From contig CAZDDX010000001.1 of the NCBI GenBank assembly GCA_964504345.1, positions 573,297-637,296 on the forward strand: DNA of 64,000 nucleotides, written 5' to 3'. Positions 7,833-15,809 of this stretch are shown piece by piece (within the stretch, counting starts at the first letter, position 1; each line of letters opens with the position of its first letter). The translations under genes were made by a program, and so were the position numbers. Source of the stretch: CAMDTE01 sp964504345 (GTDB taxonomy: Bacteria > Bacteroidota > Bacteroidia > Flavobacteriales > Schleiferiaceae). The notes under the pieces were generated by a model that saw nothing but the letters and a program-made list of their open reading frames with translations, was not told the origin of the DNA and ran no database searches.

Positions 7833-8783
7833 ATGAAAATCCACGCCAACGACGGCATGTCCCCCGCGGGCATCGCCCGCTTGCAATCCGCAGGTCACAC
7901 CGTAGACACCACCAAAGTTGCTCAAGAACAACTGATTGACTACTTAAACAGCAACGCCATCGACGCCTTGGTGGTGCGTTCTGCCACGCAGGTTCGGCAG
8001 GCTTTGATTGATGCGTGCCCCGGTTTGAAGGCCGTGGGCCGCGGCGGCGTGGGCATGGACAACATCGACGTGGACTACGCCCGGAGCAAGGGCGTGGCGG
8101 TGTTCAATACCCCCGCGGCCAGCTCGCAATCCGTTGCGGAGTTGGTGTTTGCACATCTGTTTGGACTGGTGCGGTTCTTGCACGACTCCAACCGCCAGGT
8201 TCCCTTGGAAGGCGATCAACGCTTCGACGCCCTCAAAAAGGCCTACGCCTCCGGAATTGAATTGCGCGGCAAAACCTTGGGGATCATTGGCTTTGGTCGC
8301 ATCGGACGCGCCGTGGCGCAAATGGCGTTTGGACTGGGCATGCGCGTATCTGCCTTTGACCCCTACGCCACCGACGGTTCTGTGTCGGTTTCCTTTGCGG
8401 ACGGCCAGAGCCTGAACTTTCAAGCGGACCTGATGTCTTTGGCGGAGGTGCTGAGCACCAGCGATTTTGTGACGCTCCACGTGGGAGGCAAAAACCAAGT
8501 TTTAGGTGCCGCGGAATTGGCGCAAATGAAGCCCGGTGCCGTCCTGATCAACGCCGCACGCGGCGGAGTGGTGGACGAAGTAGCCCTGCTGCACGCGCTG
8601 GACCACGGTCCCTTGGCCGCTGCCGGTTTGGACGTTTTTGTGGACGAACCCACGCCGGCCGTTCAGGTGCTGATGCACCCCAAGGTGAGCCTTACCCCAC
8701 ACATTGGCGCCGCAACCCTGGAAGCCCAAGACCGCATTGGCGAGGAATTGGCGGACCAAATCATCGCTCTCGCGAACGCATAA
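7833..8783 (+). CDS. serA: D-3-phosphoglycerate dehydrogenase, short form
   Basis: 316 residues. Oxidises 3-phosphoglycerate to 3-phosphohydroxypyruvate with NAD+, the first step of serine synthesis. Rossmann motif GIIGFGRIGRAVAQ near residue 150, substrate motif VGRGGVGMDNIDVDYA, and catalytic residues in NAARGGVVDEVALL and TPHIGAATLEAQ. It lacks the C-terminal ACT domain that mediates serine feedback in E. coli SerA, so regulation must differ. It follows serC by 58 bases and precedes the DUF1015 gene by one base, an arrangement common in Bacteroidota. Confidence 0.95.
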   Translation: MKIHANDGMSPAGIARLQSAGHTVDTTKVAQEQLIDYLNSNAIDALVVRSATQVRQALIDACPGLKAVGRGGVGMDNIDVDYARSKGVAVFNTPAASSQSVAELVFAHLFGLVRFLHDSNRQVPLEGDQRFDALKKAYASGIELRGKTLGIIGFGRIGRAVAQMAFGLGMRVSAFDPYATDGSVSVSFADGQSLNFQADLMSLAEVLSTSDFVTLHVGGKNQVLGAAELAQMKPGAVLINAARGGVVDEVALLHALDHGPLAAAGLDVFVDEPTPAVQVLMHPKVSLTPHIGAATLEAQDRIGEELADQIIALANA

Positions 8784-8784
8784 C

Positions 8785-9942
8785 GTGGCTCAGCTGCTTC
8801 CGTTTGCTGCGGTTCGCCCGCCGCGCTCCAAGGCCGGATTGGTCTCCACGCGTTCCTACGTGTCCTACGCATCGGAAGATTTGCGGGGTAAACAAACCAC
8901 GAACCCGTTCTCCTTTTTGCACGTTATTCACCCGTTGCATGCGGACGGTCTTCGCGGCCAAGCGCACCAGGAGGCTGTTCGCTCCGCGTACGAATCCTTT
9001 TTGGAGCGCGGCTACCTAACCCGCGAACGCGACGAAGCCTTTTGGATTTACCGCCAAGAATCGCCCGACGGCCACCGCACCACGGGAATACTGGGCTTGG
9101 TTCCCACCGCAGATTTGCAAAACGGAACCGTGAAGGCGCACGAAAAAACGCTTTCCAAACGGGAGGACCTATTTGCGCGCTATTTGAGCACCGTCGGATT
9201 TCATGCGGAGCCCGTCTTGCTGGCCCACCAACCCGTCCCAACGCTAAACGAGTGGTTGGAACGACGGTGTTTGGAGCGTCCGGAGGCGGAATTTGCCACC
9301 GCAGACGGGGCGGAACACGCGTTGTGGCTGGTCAACGCCCCAAACGAGCAGGCGGAAATCAACGCCCTCCTCGCCCCCATTGACGCCTTGTACATTGCGG
9401 ACGGCCACCACCGCTGCGCATCCTCCGCCCGTTTGGGCAACGAATCCGCCGGCGTTTTGGCCTTTGTACTGGCCAACGACCAGTTGGTGATTCGCCCCTT
9501 CCATCGGGTGGTGCACGCCGGCGCTCCCAATCCGGAGGCCTGGGAAGCCCTGCACCGGGTGGCGGAGGTTGCCCCGTGCCCCGAACTTCCGCAAGAACTG
9601 CCCACCGGTGTCCTCTGTATTTCCCACAACAACCAGCACTGGAAAATCACCCCGCACCTACAACCCGCTTTGGACGTAGACTGGTGTTCCGAAGCATTGC
9701 TGGGACCCCTGTGGGGCATTGCGGATTTGCGCACGGACAAACGTTTGTCCTTTGTGCCGGGTACCGCAGCATTGCCGGACTTCGCCCGCAACCAAGATCC
9801 TGCAGACTGGTGGATTGGATTGGCGCCCACGCCGTGGTCTGCCGTGGAACACGTGGCGGACCGCGGAGCGAGCATGCCGCCCAAAAGCACGTACATCGAA
9901 CCCAAACTCCGCAGCGGAGTTACTCTATATGCTTGGAAATGA
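8785..9942 (+). CDS. DUF1015 family protein
   Basis: 385 residues of the DUF1015 family. The conserved ADGHHRCASSARLG motif near residue 208 and the N-terminal PFAAVRPPRSKAG are visible. A GTG start one base after the serA stop fits tight coupling. No biochemical role is established; its constant company with serA and serC in Bacteroidota and other phyla points to serine metabolism, and the DGHHR segment resembles a phosphate-handling loop, but both are inference. Its TGA overlaps the ATG of yggS. Confidence 0.88.
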   Translation: MAQLLPFAAVRPPRSKAGLVSTRSYVSYASEDLRGKQTTNPFSFLHVIHPLHADGLRGQAHQEAVRSAYESFLERGYLTRERDEAFWIYRQESPDGHRTTGILGLVPTADLQNGTVKAHEKTLSKREDLFARYLSTVGFHAEPVLLAHQPVPTLNEWLERRCLERPEAEFATADGAEHALWLVNAPNEQAEINALLAPIDALYIADGHHRCASSARLGNESAGVLAFVLANDQLVIRPFHRVVHAGAPNPEAWEALHRVAEVAPCPELPQELPTGVLCISHNNQHWKITPHLQPALDVDWCSEALLGPLWGIADLRTDKRLSFVPGTAALPDFARNQDPADWWIGLAPTPWSAVEHVADRGASMPPKSTYIEPKLRSGVTLYAWK

Positions 9943-10598
9943 GTTCTGTATCAGATAACCTAAAGCAGCTGCGCGACCAACTCCCTCCGGAGGTCTTGTT
10001 GGTGGCCGTGTCCAAGACCAAGCCTTTGGAGGACCTCCAAGCCGCGTACGACGCCGGCCAGCGGGATTTCGGCGAAAATCGGGTGCAGGAAATGGCGGAA
10101 AAACACGCCGCCCTGCCCCAAGACATTCGTTGGCACATGATTGGCCACGTGCAAACCAACAAAATCAAGGATTTTGTTTCGTGGGTGCACTTGGTGCACG
10201 GGGTGGACCGGTTGAAGGTATTGGAGGTGCTTCAAACCGAAGCCGCTAAAGCCGGCCGCACCGTGGACGCCTTGCTGCAAGTGCACATTGCGCAGGAAGA
10301 GACCAAATTCGGATTTTCCTCAGAGGAGCTGATTCCCCTAATGACCCGCGCGGCCCTGAGCGCCTACCCCAACGTGCGCATACGGGGCTTGATGGGCATG
10401 GCCAGCTTCACCCCGGACCAACAGCAAGTGGCCCGTGAATTTGCCGAGCTTCGTGCCTTGTTCCTCGCCGGAAAAGAGCAACTGGGCTGGGATTACTTGG
10501 ATACTTTAAGCATGGGCATGAGCGGAGATTGGCCTATTGCTGTTGCAAACGGCAGCACCCTCATCCGCGTGGGAAGCGCCTTATTTGGAAGCCGATGA
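9939..10598 (+). CDS. yggS: YggS/PLPBP family pyridoxal-phosphate homeostasis protein
   Basis: 219 residues. Binds PLP through the Lys of LVAVSKTKP (residue 26) on a TIM-barrel fold but has no known catalysis; it buffers intracellular PLP. Other signatures: FGENRVQEMAEKH, WHMIGHVQTNKIKD, and the C-terminal LSMGMSGDWPIAVANGSTLIRVG. Length is normal. ATGA overlap with DUF1015 upstream and another ATGA overlap with the exonuclease downstream imply translational coupling. Being in one operon with PLP-dependent SerC is functionally sensible. Confidence 0.95.
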   Translation: MSSVSDNLKQLRDQLPPEVLLVAVSKTKPLEDLQAAYDAGQRDFGENRVQEMAEKHAALPQDIRWHMIGHVQTNKIKDFVSWVHLVHGVDRLKVLEVLQTEAAKAGRTVDALLQVHIAQEETKFGFSSEELIPLMTRAALSAYPNVRIRGLMGMASFTPDQQQVAREFAELRALFLAGKEQLGWDYLDTLSMGMSGDWPIAVANGSTLIRVGSALFGSR

Positions 10599-11872
10599 GT
10601 ACGTTGTACGCTGTTATTGATGTAGAGACCACCGGCGGAAAAGCAGGCGAGGAAGGCGTCACGGAAATTGCTGTTTTCCTCTTCGACGGACACGAAATCG
10701 TGGACCAGTTCATCACGTTGGTCAACCCCGAGCGTCCCATCCAACCCTTTGTGCAGCAGCTCACCGGCATCACCCCCAAGATGGTGGCCCGCGCTCCCAA
10801 GTTCCCGGAGATTGCCAAGCGTTTGGTGCAAATGACCGAAGGAGCCGTTTTTGTGGCCCACAACGCCCCGTTTGACTACCGCATGATTCAGGATGAATTT
10901 GCGCGTCTGGGCTACGACTATGAGCGCAAAACCCTGGACACCATTCCTTTGGCCAAACGCTTGATACCCGGCCTGAAATCCTACGGTTTGGACGCACTTT
11001 GCACGGCCCTCAACATCAGCAACACCAGCCGCCACCGAGCGGACGGCGATGCGCGAGCCACGGTGGAACTGCTGCGCATTCTCCTGGCCAAGGACCGCGA
11101 GAAAAGCATTGAGGGCTTGGCCGTTGACCAATCGTTGGGCGTGCGCGGAGACCACAAATTCACGCAACAAATCAAGCAGTACCGGGACACCACCGGCGTT
11201 TACTACTTGTACAACGCGCAAGGAAAAGTACTGTACGTGGGGCAGTCGGACCGACTCCGGAACAAAATTGACCGACACTTTCTGGCCACCAACGAAAAAG
11301 CCGAAGCGCTCCAAAACGAAGTGGCCGCGGTGCAAATCGAAGAAACCGGTTCTTGGACGCTGGCCAAGATGCTGGAAAACCTGGCCTTGAAGCAATTGCG
11401 ACCTCCGTACAACAAACCCAAGGATCGCTACAATTTGGGCATGGGCATGTACTGGATCCCAACCGAAGACGAAACCTCCGGAACCTTTGACGTACGGCCG
11501 GTGCACAACCAAAAGCCGCGCGTCTACGTGCAACGCACGGGCCACGGCAGAGACTGGGCGGCATCGTGGGAAGCGCACATCCGGCCCAACCAAACCGCTT
11601 GGACCGAAAACGAAGCTTGGGAATCTCTGCTGGAGATGACGCTTCCGGCCCGAGCGTTGGTGTTGGACAAAGGACGAAAAACCGGCGAAACCACCGTTTT
11701 TTGGGTGGAAGACCGCAAACTCCTGGGCTACGCCTGGGTTCAACTGGCCTCCCACCTGCAACCCAACGACGTGCTGCGCAACCAACTCACCGAACTCCCG
11801 GACAGCAACTACCTAATGGGGCTGCTGTTGGACGGTGTTCGATGGGGCGGACTGGAAGTGCGGGCTTGGTAA
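10595..11872 (+). CDS. DEDD exonuclease fused to GIY-YIG nuclease domain
   Basis: 425 residues. Residues 1-170 are a DnaQ-like 3'-5' exonuclease: AVIDVETTGG carries the first Asp/Glu pair, FVAHNAPFDYRM the second, HRADGDARAT the last Asp. Residues about 190-275 are a UvrC-type GIY-YIG endonuclease domain (TTGVYYLYNAQGKVLYVG, then LENLALKQLRPPYNKP). The last 150 residues have no recognised domain, and the UvrB-binding and HhH parts of UvrC are missing. Such fusions occur in several bacterial groups and are annotated as DNA polymerase III epsilon-like or UvrC-like; a repair role is likely. Confidence 0.88.
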   Translation: MSTLYAVIDVETTGGKAGEEGVTEIAVFLFDGHEIVDQFITLVNPERPIQPFVQQLTGITPKMVARAPKFPEIAKRLVQMTEGAVFVAHNAPFDYRMIQDEFARLGYDYERKTLDTIPLAKRLIPGLKSYGLDALCTALNISNTSRHRADGDARATVELLRILLAKDREKSIEGLAVDQSLGVRGDHKFTQQIKQYRDTTGVYYLYNAQGKVLYVGQSDRLRNKIDRHFLATNEKAEALQNEVAAVQIEETGSWTLAKMLENLALKQLRPPYNKPKDRYNLGMGMYWIPTEDETSGTFDVRPVHNQKPRVYVQRTGHGRDWAASWEAHIRPNQTAWTENEAWESLLEMTLPARALVLDKGRKTGETTVFWVEDRKLLGYAWVQLASHLQPNDVLRNQLTELPDSNYLMGLLLDGVRWGGLEVRAW

Positions 11873-11906
11873 AAAAAACCGGCGCACTCCTTGGGGAGTG
11901 CGCCGG
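11871..11906 (-). terminator. Rho-independent terminator of the phoH-purC-OMP operon
   Basis: Twelve-base perfect stem CCGGCGCACTCC / GGAGTGCGCCGG with a TTGG loop; on the minus strand it is followed by eight T. It sits 43 bases after the stop of the outer-membrane protein gene and may also slow transcription arriving on the plus strand, though there it lacks a T run. Confidence 0.85.
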
Positions 11907-11949
11907 CCGTATGCCTTGCTATCTGTGCGGATTTTCTACACGGGTTACC

Positions 11950-12576
11950 TCAAAAGGCAAAACCCATGTCCACTACCAACTGATTGAGGCGGTTGTCCGA
12001 AGGGATGACGAGGTTTCCGGGAAGTGTGATGTTGGTGGTGTACGGAGTTAGATTGCCTTCGTACCGAACATTCAATTGAACTTTTTTGCCAAATTGCAAA
12101 CCCACTCCTGCCTGGGCACCCCAAGTACCTGCAGTTTGCGGGTCAAAATTGGTGATGTCGTTCCAGGAATTGATGTTGGCGCTCCAAACCGGCGCCACAA
12201 AAGCACGCAGAAATCCCAATTTTACGCCCACTTGAACGGGCAGATCCACCCGGCTTACAGGATTGGCAATTTTTGCGCCAACTTGGCCTTGACCGTCGGT
12301 AAAGGTTACCTCGTGGGACAAGCGCGTGTACACCAACTCCGGCTGAACGTACACCATTAAAACTTTCAGGCGTGCATACAAACCTGCGTGCCAGCCACCG
12401 GTACCCACGGCATCTACCTCTTGCCAGTTTTGCGGCAAATTGGCCGGATCAATATCCGACTCAATGGCTCCGTAGTTGGCGCCAATCAAGCCGCCGTATT
12501 GGAAAATCTGGGCGTGACTTGCGGATCCAAAAGCGAATAATGCGAAAGCGAATGCGGCAGTTTTGATTGGATTCAT
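11950..12576 (-). CDS. Outer-membrane beta-barrel protein (porin family)
   Basis: 208 residues. Signal peptide MNPIKTAAFAFALFAFGSASHA with cleavage before QIFQYGG. The mature part alternates hydrophobic and polar residues in strands (LKVLMVYVQPELVYT, VDLPVQVGVKLGFLRAFV, KVQLNVRYEGNLTPY) and ends in VVDMGFAF, with the C-terminal Phe typical of outer-membrane barrels. This is the small PorT/OmpW-like barrel class common in Bacteroidota; the transported substrate is unknown. Start at 12576 is chosen because the signal peptide begins there. It lies 30 bases after purC. Confidence 0.82.
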   Translation of the reverse strand: MNPIKTAAFAFALFAFGSASHAQIFQYGGLIGANYGAIESDIDPANLPQNWQEVDAVGTGGWHAGLYARLKVLMVYVQPELVYTRLSHEVTFTDGQGQVGAKIANPVSRVDLPVQVGVKLGFLRAFVAPVWSANINSWNDITNFDPQTAGTWGAQAGVGLQFGKKVQLNVRYEGNLTPYTTNITLPGNLVIPSDNRLNQLVVDMGFAF

Positions 12577-12606
12577 GATCTTTTGATTTAAAGGAGCAGC
12601 GAACAA

Positions 12607-13536
12607 CTACTTCAAGTTAGCAATAAAATCCGATACAGCCTGGCGTAAGTGGTCCTCTTGGTACGTTAACGCAGCCTTCACAAATTTCTTGCCCGTCATG
12701 CGCTCGTACAAGTTGATGTAGCGGCTGGTGATTTCGTCGATGAACGACTCCGGCAACACCGGGGGAAGCTGTCCTTCTTGGCCCTGAAATCCGTGGGCAA
12801 TCAACCACTGGCGAACAAATTCCTTAGACAGTTGCTGCTGGGCGGCGCCGGCCGCTTGCCGCGCTTCGTAGCCGTCGGCCTCAAAATAGCGACTGGAATC
12901 TGGGGTGTGGATCTCGTCGATCAAGACCACAGTGCCGTCCGGTAATTTGCCGAACTCGTACTTGGTGTCTACCAAGATGAGTCCGCGTTCGCGCGCCATG
13001 GCTTGGCCGCGTGCAAAAAGGGCCCGCGTGTAGGCTTCCAGCTGCAGGTAGTCTTGCTCTGCCACAATACCTTGCTCCAGGATGGCCTCGCGCGAAATGT
13101 CTTCGTCGTGGGAGCCCAGGGCGGCTTTGGTGGTGGGGGTAATGATGGGTTCCGGCAGGGCGTCGGACTCCCGCAAACCTTCCGGAAGCGCAACGCCGCA
13201 CAACGTTCTTCCTCCGGCCGCGTAGGTACGCCAAGCGTGGCCGGACAGGTATCCGCGGATGACCATTTCTACCTTGAATGGTTCTGCCTTGTAGCCCACC
13301 GTCACGAGCGGATGGGGAGACCCCAGGCGCCAGTTGGGGACGATGTCTGCCGTCGCTTCCAAAAAATGACCGGCCATTTGGTTCAAAACCTGCCCTTTGT
13401 AGGGGATGGGTTGGTCCAAAACAACGTCAAATGCGGAAAGTCGGTCCGACGCCACCACCGCCAACAAACCGTTTGGAAGCGTGTAGACGTCGCGCACTTT
13501 ACCGCGGTAAAAATCCAATTGGCCGAGTTGAAGCAT
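12607..13536 (-). CDS. purC: Phosphoribosylaminoimidazole-succinocarboxamide synthase
   Basis: 309 residues. Joins CAIR and aspartate with ATP to form SAICAR in purine synthesis. Family motifs: [10 protein letters not shown] (ATP loop), [50 protein letters not shown], and [15 protein letters not shown]. Length fits the longer eukaryote-like and Bacteroidota PurC (about 300 residues). It follows phoH by 26 bases on the same strand, so the two are probably cotranscribed. Confidence 0.97.
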   Translation of the reverse strand: MLQLGQLDFYRGKVRDVYTLPNGLLAVVASDRLSAFDVVLDQPIPYKGQVLNQMAGHFLEATADIVPNWRLGSPHPLVTVGYKAEPFKVEMVIRGYLSGHAWRTYAAGGRTLCGVALPEGLRESDALPEPIITPTTKAALGSHDEDISREAILEQGIVAEQDYLQLEAYTRALFARGQAMARERGLILVDTKYEFGKLPDGTVVLIDEIHTPDSSRYFEADGYEARQAAGAAQQQLSKEFVRQWLIAHGFQGQEGQLPPVLPESFIDEITSRYINLYERMTGKKFVKAALTYQEDHLRQAVSDFIANLK

Positions 13537-13562
13537 AGGAGAAGAAAAGGCTTGCGTTTGAT

Positions 13563-14576
13563 TTACGGTTGAGGCTCGGATGGAGCGGGTTTTTGGGATT
13601 CGCCGGAGACCTCGGCTGTGGTGCGCCGTGCTTCGTCCAACCGGTCGTAGGCCGCAATGATTCGACGAACCAAAGGATGGCGAACGACGTCGCGCTCGTT
13701 GAGGTCCACGCGGGCGATTCCCGGAATGCGGTCGATGATGCGCAGGGCTTCCGGCAAACCGCTGGGGACTTGGCGGGGCAAATCCCGCTGCGATGGGTCT
13801 CCGGTGATGATGAACCGCGCGTTGCGGCCCATTCGGGTCAGAAACATTTTGATCTGTGCGGGCGTAGTGTTCTGGGCCTCGTCCAGAATGACGAAGGCGT
13901 TGTCCAGGGTGCGGCCGCGCATGAAGGCCAAAGGCGCAATTTCAATGGTTTTGTTCTCCAAATACTGCACCAAACGCTCCGCAGGAATCATGTCCCGCAA
14001 AGCGTCGTACAACGGTTGGAGGTACGGATCCAGTTTTTCCTTCATGTCTCCGGGTAAAAAACCCAGGTTCTCCCCGGCTTCCACCGCCGGACGCGTCAGC
14101 ACAATGCGGCGGACTTCTTTGTTTTTGAGGGCCCGCACGGCCAGCGCCACCGCGGTGTAGGTTTTTCCGGTTCCAGCCGGTCCCAAGGCAAAGAGCATGT
14201 CGTTTTCCTGCAGGGCTTCCACCATTTTGCGTTGGTTGGCGGTGCGCGCTTTCACCAGAATTCCGTGCACCCCGTGCACAATCACTTCGTCGTGCGCGGC
14301 CAACTGGTGCAGCACCTGCGGGCCGGTCTCCTGCACAATGCGGTCCAGCTGTTCCTCCGTGAGCACCTGAAAACGCTGCACGTGCAGCACAATGAGGTGG
14401 AGTTTTTCTTCAAACTGAGCCACGTCGTGCGGATCCCCGCTCAATTTGACGTCGTTCCCCCGCGCCACCACCTTGATTTTGGGGAAATACGAGCGCAGTT
14501 GGTTCAGGTATGCGTTGTGTGCGCCGAACACCGCAGCGGGTTCGACATCTTCAAGGGAAATGGACTTCTCAATCAA
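13563..14576 (-). CDS. phoH: PhoH family ATPase
   Basis: 337 residues. PhoH-like P-loop ATPase, thought to act in RNA metabolism. N-terminal KH-like part ([17 protein letters not shown]), Walker [22 protein letters not shown], Walker [25 protein letters not shown], and sensor [14 protein letters not shown]. No ATG fits: the family start aligns with TTG at 14576 (then [17 protein letters not shown]), 25 bases after a TACTTTTG promoter box on this strand, so TTG is the preferred start. The C-terminal 20 residues are low-complexity and charged. Confidence 0.93.
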   Translation of the reverse strand: MIEKSISLEDVEPAAVFGAHNAYLNQLRSYFPKIKVVARGNDVKLSGDPHDVAQFEEKLHLIVLHVQRFQVLTEEQLDRIVQETGPQVLHQLAAHDEVIVHGVHGILVKARTANQRKMVEALQENDMLFALGPAGTGKTYTAVALAVRALKNKEVRRIVLTRPAVEAGENLGFLPGDMKEKLDPYLQPLYDALRDMIPAERLVQYLENKTIEIAPLAFMRGRTLDNAFVILDEAQNTTPAQIKMFLTRMGRNARFIITGDPSQRDLPRQVPSGLPEALRIIDRIPGIARVDLNERDVVRHPLVRRIIAAYDRLDEARRTTAEVSGESQKPAPSEPQP

Positions 14577-14587
14577 GGGGGAATCGG

Positions 14588-14595
14588 TACCTTTA
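14588..14595 (+). promoter_or_regulatory. -7-like element for the SAM hydrolase gene
   Basis: TACCTTTA, one mismatch to TAnnTTTG, ends 24 bases before the ATG at 14620 and faces the phoH box at 14602-14609 six bases away. Confidence 0.4.
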
Positions 14596-14601
14596 TGCAC
14601 G

Positions 14602-14609
14602 CAAAAGTA
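14602..14609 (-). promoter_or_regulatory. -7 promoter element for phoH
   Basis: TACTTTTG on the minus strand, an exact TAnnTTTG match, 25 bases upstream of the proposed TTG start of phoH. Confidence 0.55.
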
Positions 14610-14619
14610 CGGCATCCCC

Positions 14620-15420
14620 ATGATAACCCTCACCACGGATTTTGGACCCAAGGACCCCGACGGCGCCGCCCTGCGCGGAACCGTGTGGCGGGAGATGATC
14701 CAATTGGGTTTTTCCGTGCCGGTGGTGGACATCACGCATGCCGTTCCGCCCCGCAACCTCCTGGACGCAGCGTACATCGTTCGGTTGAGTTACCCGCACT
14801 ACCCCAAAAACTCGGTGCACGTGGTGCTGGTGGACAGCGCCCCGTCTGTAGACGTTTTCCCCATTGCCTACCGCGCGGACGGCCACTTTTTTGTGGGCAT
14901 GAACCACGGAGGCATGGCACTGATTCGGCCCGACGTCCTCCCGGAATCGCTGGTGCGGTTGCACGCGCCGGAGGGAAGTAAACACCCCTCCGAGACCGTT
15001 GCGCTCGCCGCTGCGCGGCTCGCGCGCGGACACCAACTGACAGACCTGGGCACGCCCCTCGCCCGTTGGAACACCCTATCCCTCCCAGAGCCGCGCGTTT
15101 TGAACGAAGGCGCCGCGGAGTGCATTGTGCAATTCATTGACCACTACGGCAACGCCGTCACCAACGCCACCCAGCCTTGGATTGAATCCCTGGCCGCCGG
15201 ACGCCCCGTTCACGCCATGGTGCGTGGCCGCAAGGTCTCCCGCTGGCCGGAGTCCCTGCGCGACGCCGGAAAACCGGGCGACCTCTTTCTGCGCTACAAC
15301 CGCGGCGGTTACTTGGAAATTGGTTTGGCGGAGCCGGACACCAAGGCCAACACCGCGGCCTCCCTCATGGGTTTGCAGGCCAACACCCCCATTTCTTTGC
15401 TCTTTGGGAATGCACGCTGA
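14620..15420 (+). CDS. SAM hydroxide adenosyltransferase (DUF62 family)
   Basis: 266 residues. Member of the DUF62 family related to fluorinase and chlorinase, which hydrolyses S-adenosylmethionine to adenosine and methionine. Diagnostic residues: ITLTTDFGPKDPDG at the N-terminus, VDITHAVPPRNLLDAAYI, HVVLVDSAPSVD, and FIDHYGNAVTN in the C-terminal domain. Start at 14620 puts the conserved TDFG within ten residues, as in the family. It heads a plus-strand run reaching dnaN and is divergent from phoH. Confidence 0.9.
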   Translation: MITLTTDFGPKDPDGAALRGTVWREMIQLGFSVPVVDITHAVPPRNLLDAAYIVRLSYPHYPKNSVHVVLVDSAPSVDVFPIAYRADGHFFVGMNHGGMALIRPDVLPESLVRLHAPEGSKHPSETVALAAARLARGHQLTDLGTPLARWNTLSLPEPRVLNEGAAECIVQFIDHYGNAVTNATQPWIESLAAGRPVHAMVRGRKVSRWPESLRDAGKPGDLFLRYNRGGYLEIGLAEPDTKANTAASLMGLQANTPISLLFGNAR

Positions 15421-15440
15421 TATTGGAAATGCACGCTGAT
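15404..15440 (+). repeat. 18-base tandem near-repeat across a stop/start junction
   Basis: TTGGGAATGCACGCTGAT (15404-15421) and TTGGAAATGCACGCTGAT (15423-15440) differ at one base and are offset by 19 bases. The first copy contains the stop of the SAM hydrolase gene, the second the ATG (15429) of the ABM gene. It looks like a local duplication. Confidence 0.85.
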
Positions 15441-15806
15441 TCGCAACCCACGGCTGAAGCGCCAACCGGCTCTTCCCAATCGCCCCAGCGCGGCGCAGCG
15501 GCCGCCCCCGCCGCGTGCGTTCGCTGGGTGCAGCTTTCCGTGGATCCCGCACAGCACGCCGTGTTTTTGCACCTCTTCAAAACCTACCAAAGCCAAATCC
15601 AAAACTTCCCCGGATGCCGTTCCGTGGAACTGCTGGAAGGCCCCGAAAAGGGTCAATTTTTCACCCTCAGCCGGTGGTCTGCAGAATCCGATCTAGAAAA
15701 CTACCGAACATCCCCACTATTTGCCGAAATTTGGCCCCCGGTCAAGGCCACGTTCAGCGCTCCGGCGCGTGCGTGGACCGTCCGTCCTGTAGCAATTCCT
15801 GCCTAA
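15429..15806 (+). CDS. Antibiotic biosynthesis monooxygenase (ABM) domain protein
   Basis: 125 residues. After a low-complexity Ala/Gln/Pro-rich lead of about 30 residues, residues 32-115 match the ABM ferredoxin-like fold: VRWVQLSVDPAQHAVFLHLF, PGCRSVELLEGPEKGQFFTLSRW, and DLENYRTSPLFAEIWPPVK. These small dimeric proteins are quinol or heme-type monooxygenases or simply uncharacterised. ATG at 15429 is within the second copy of the 18-base repeat; the Ala-rich lead suggests translation might instead begin further in, but no better start is visible. Three bases before gldFG. Confidence 0.75.
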   Translation: MHADSQPTAEAPTGSSQSPQRGAAAAPAACVRWVQLSVDPAQHAVFLHLFKTYQSQIQNFPGCRSVELLEGPEKGQFFTLSRWSAESDLENYRTSPLFAEIWPPVKATFSAPARAWTVRPVAIPA

Positions 15807-15809
15807 GCC

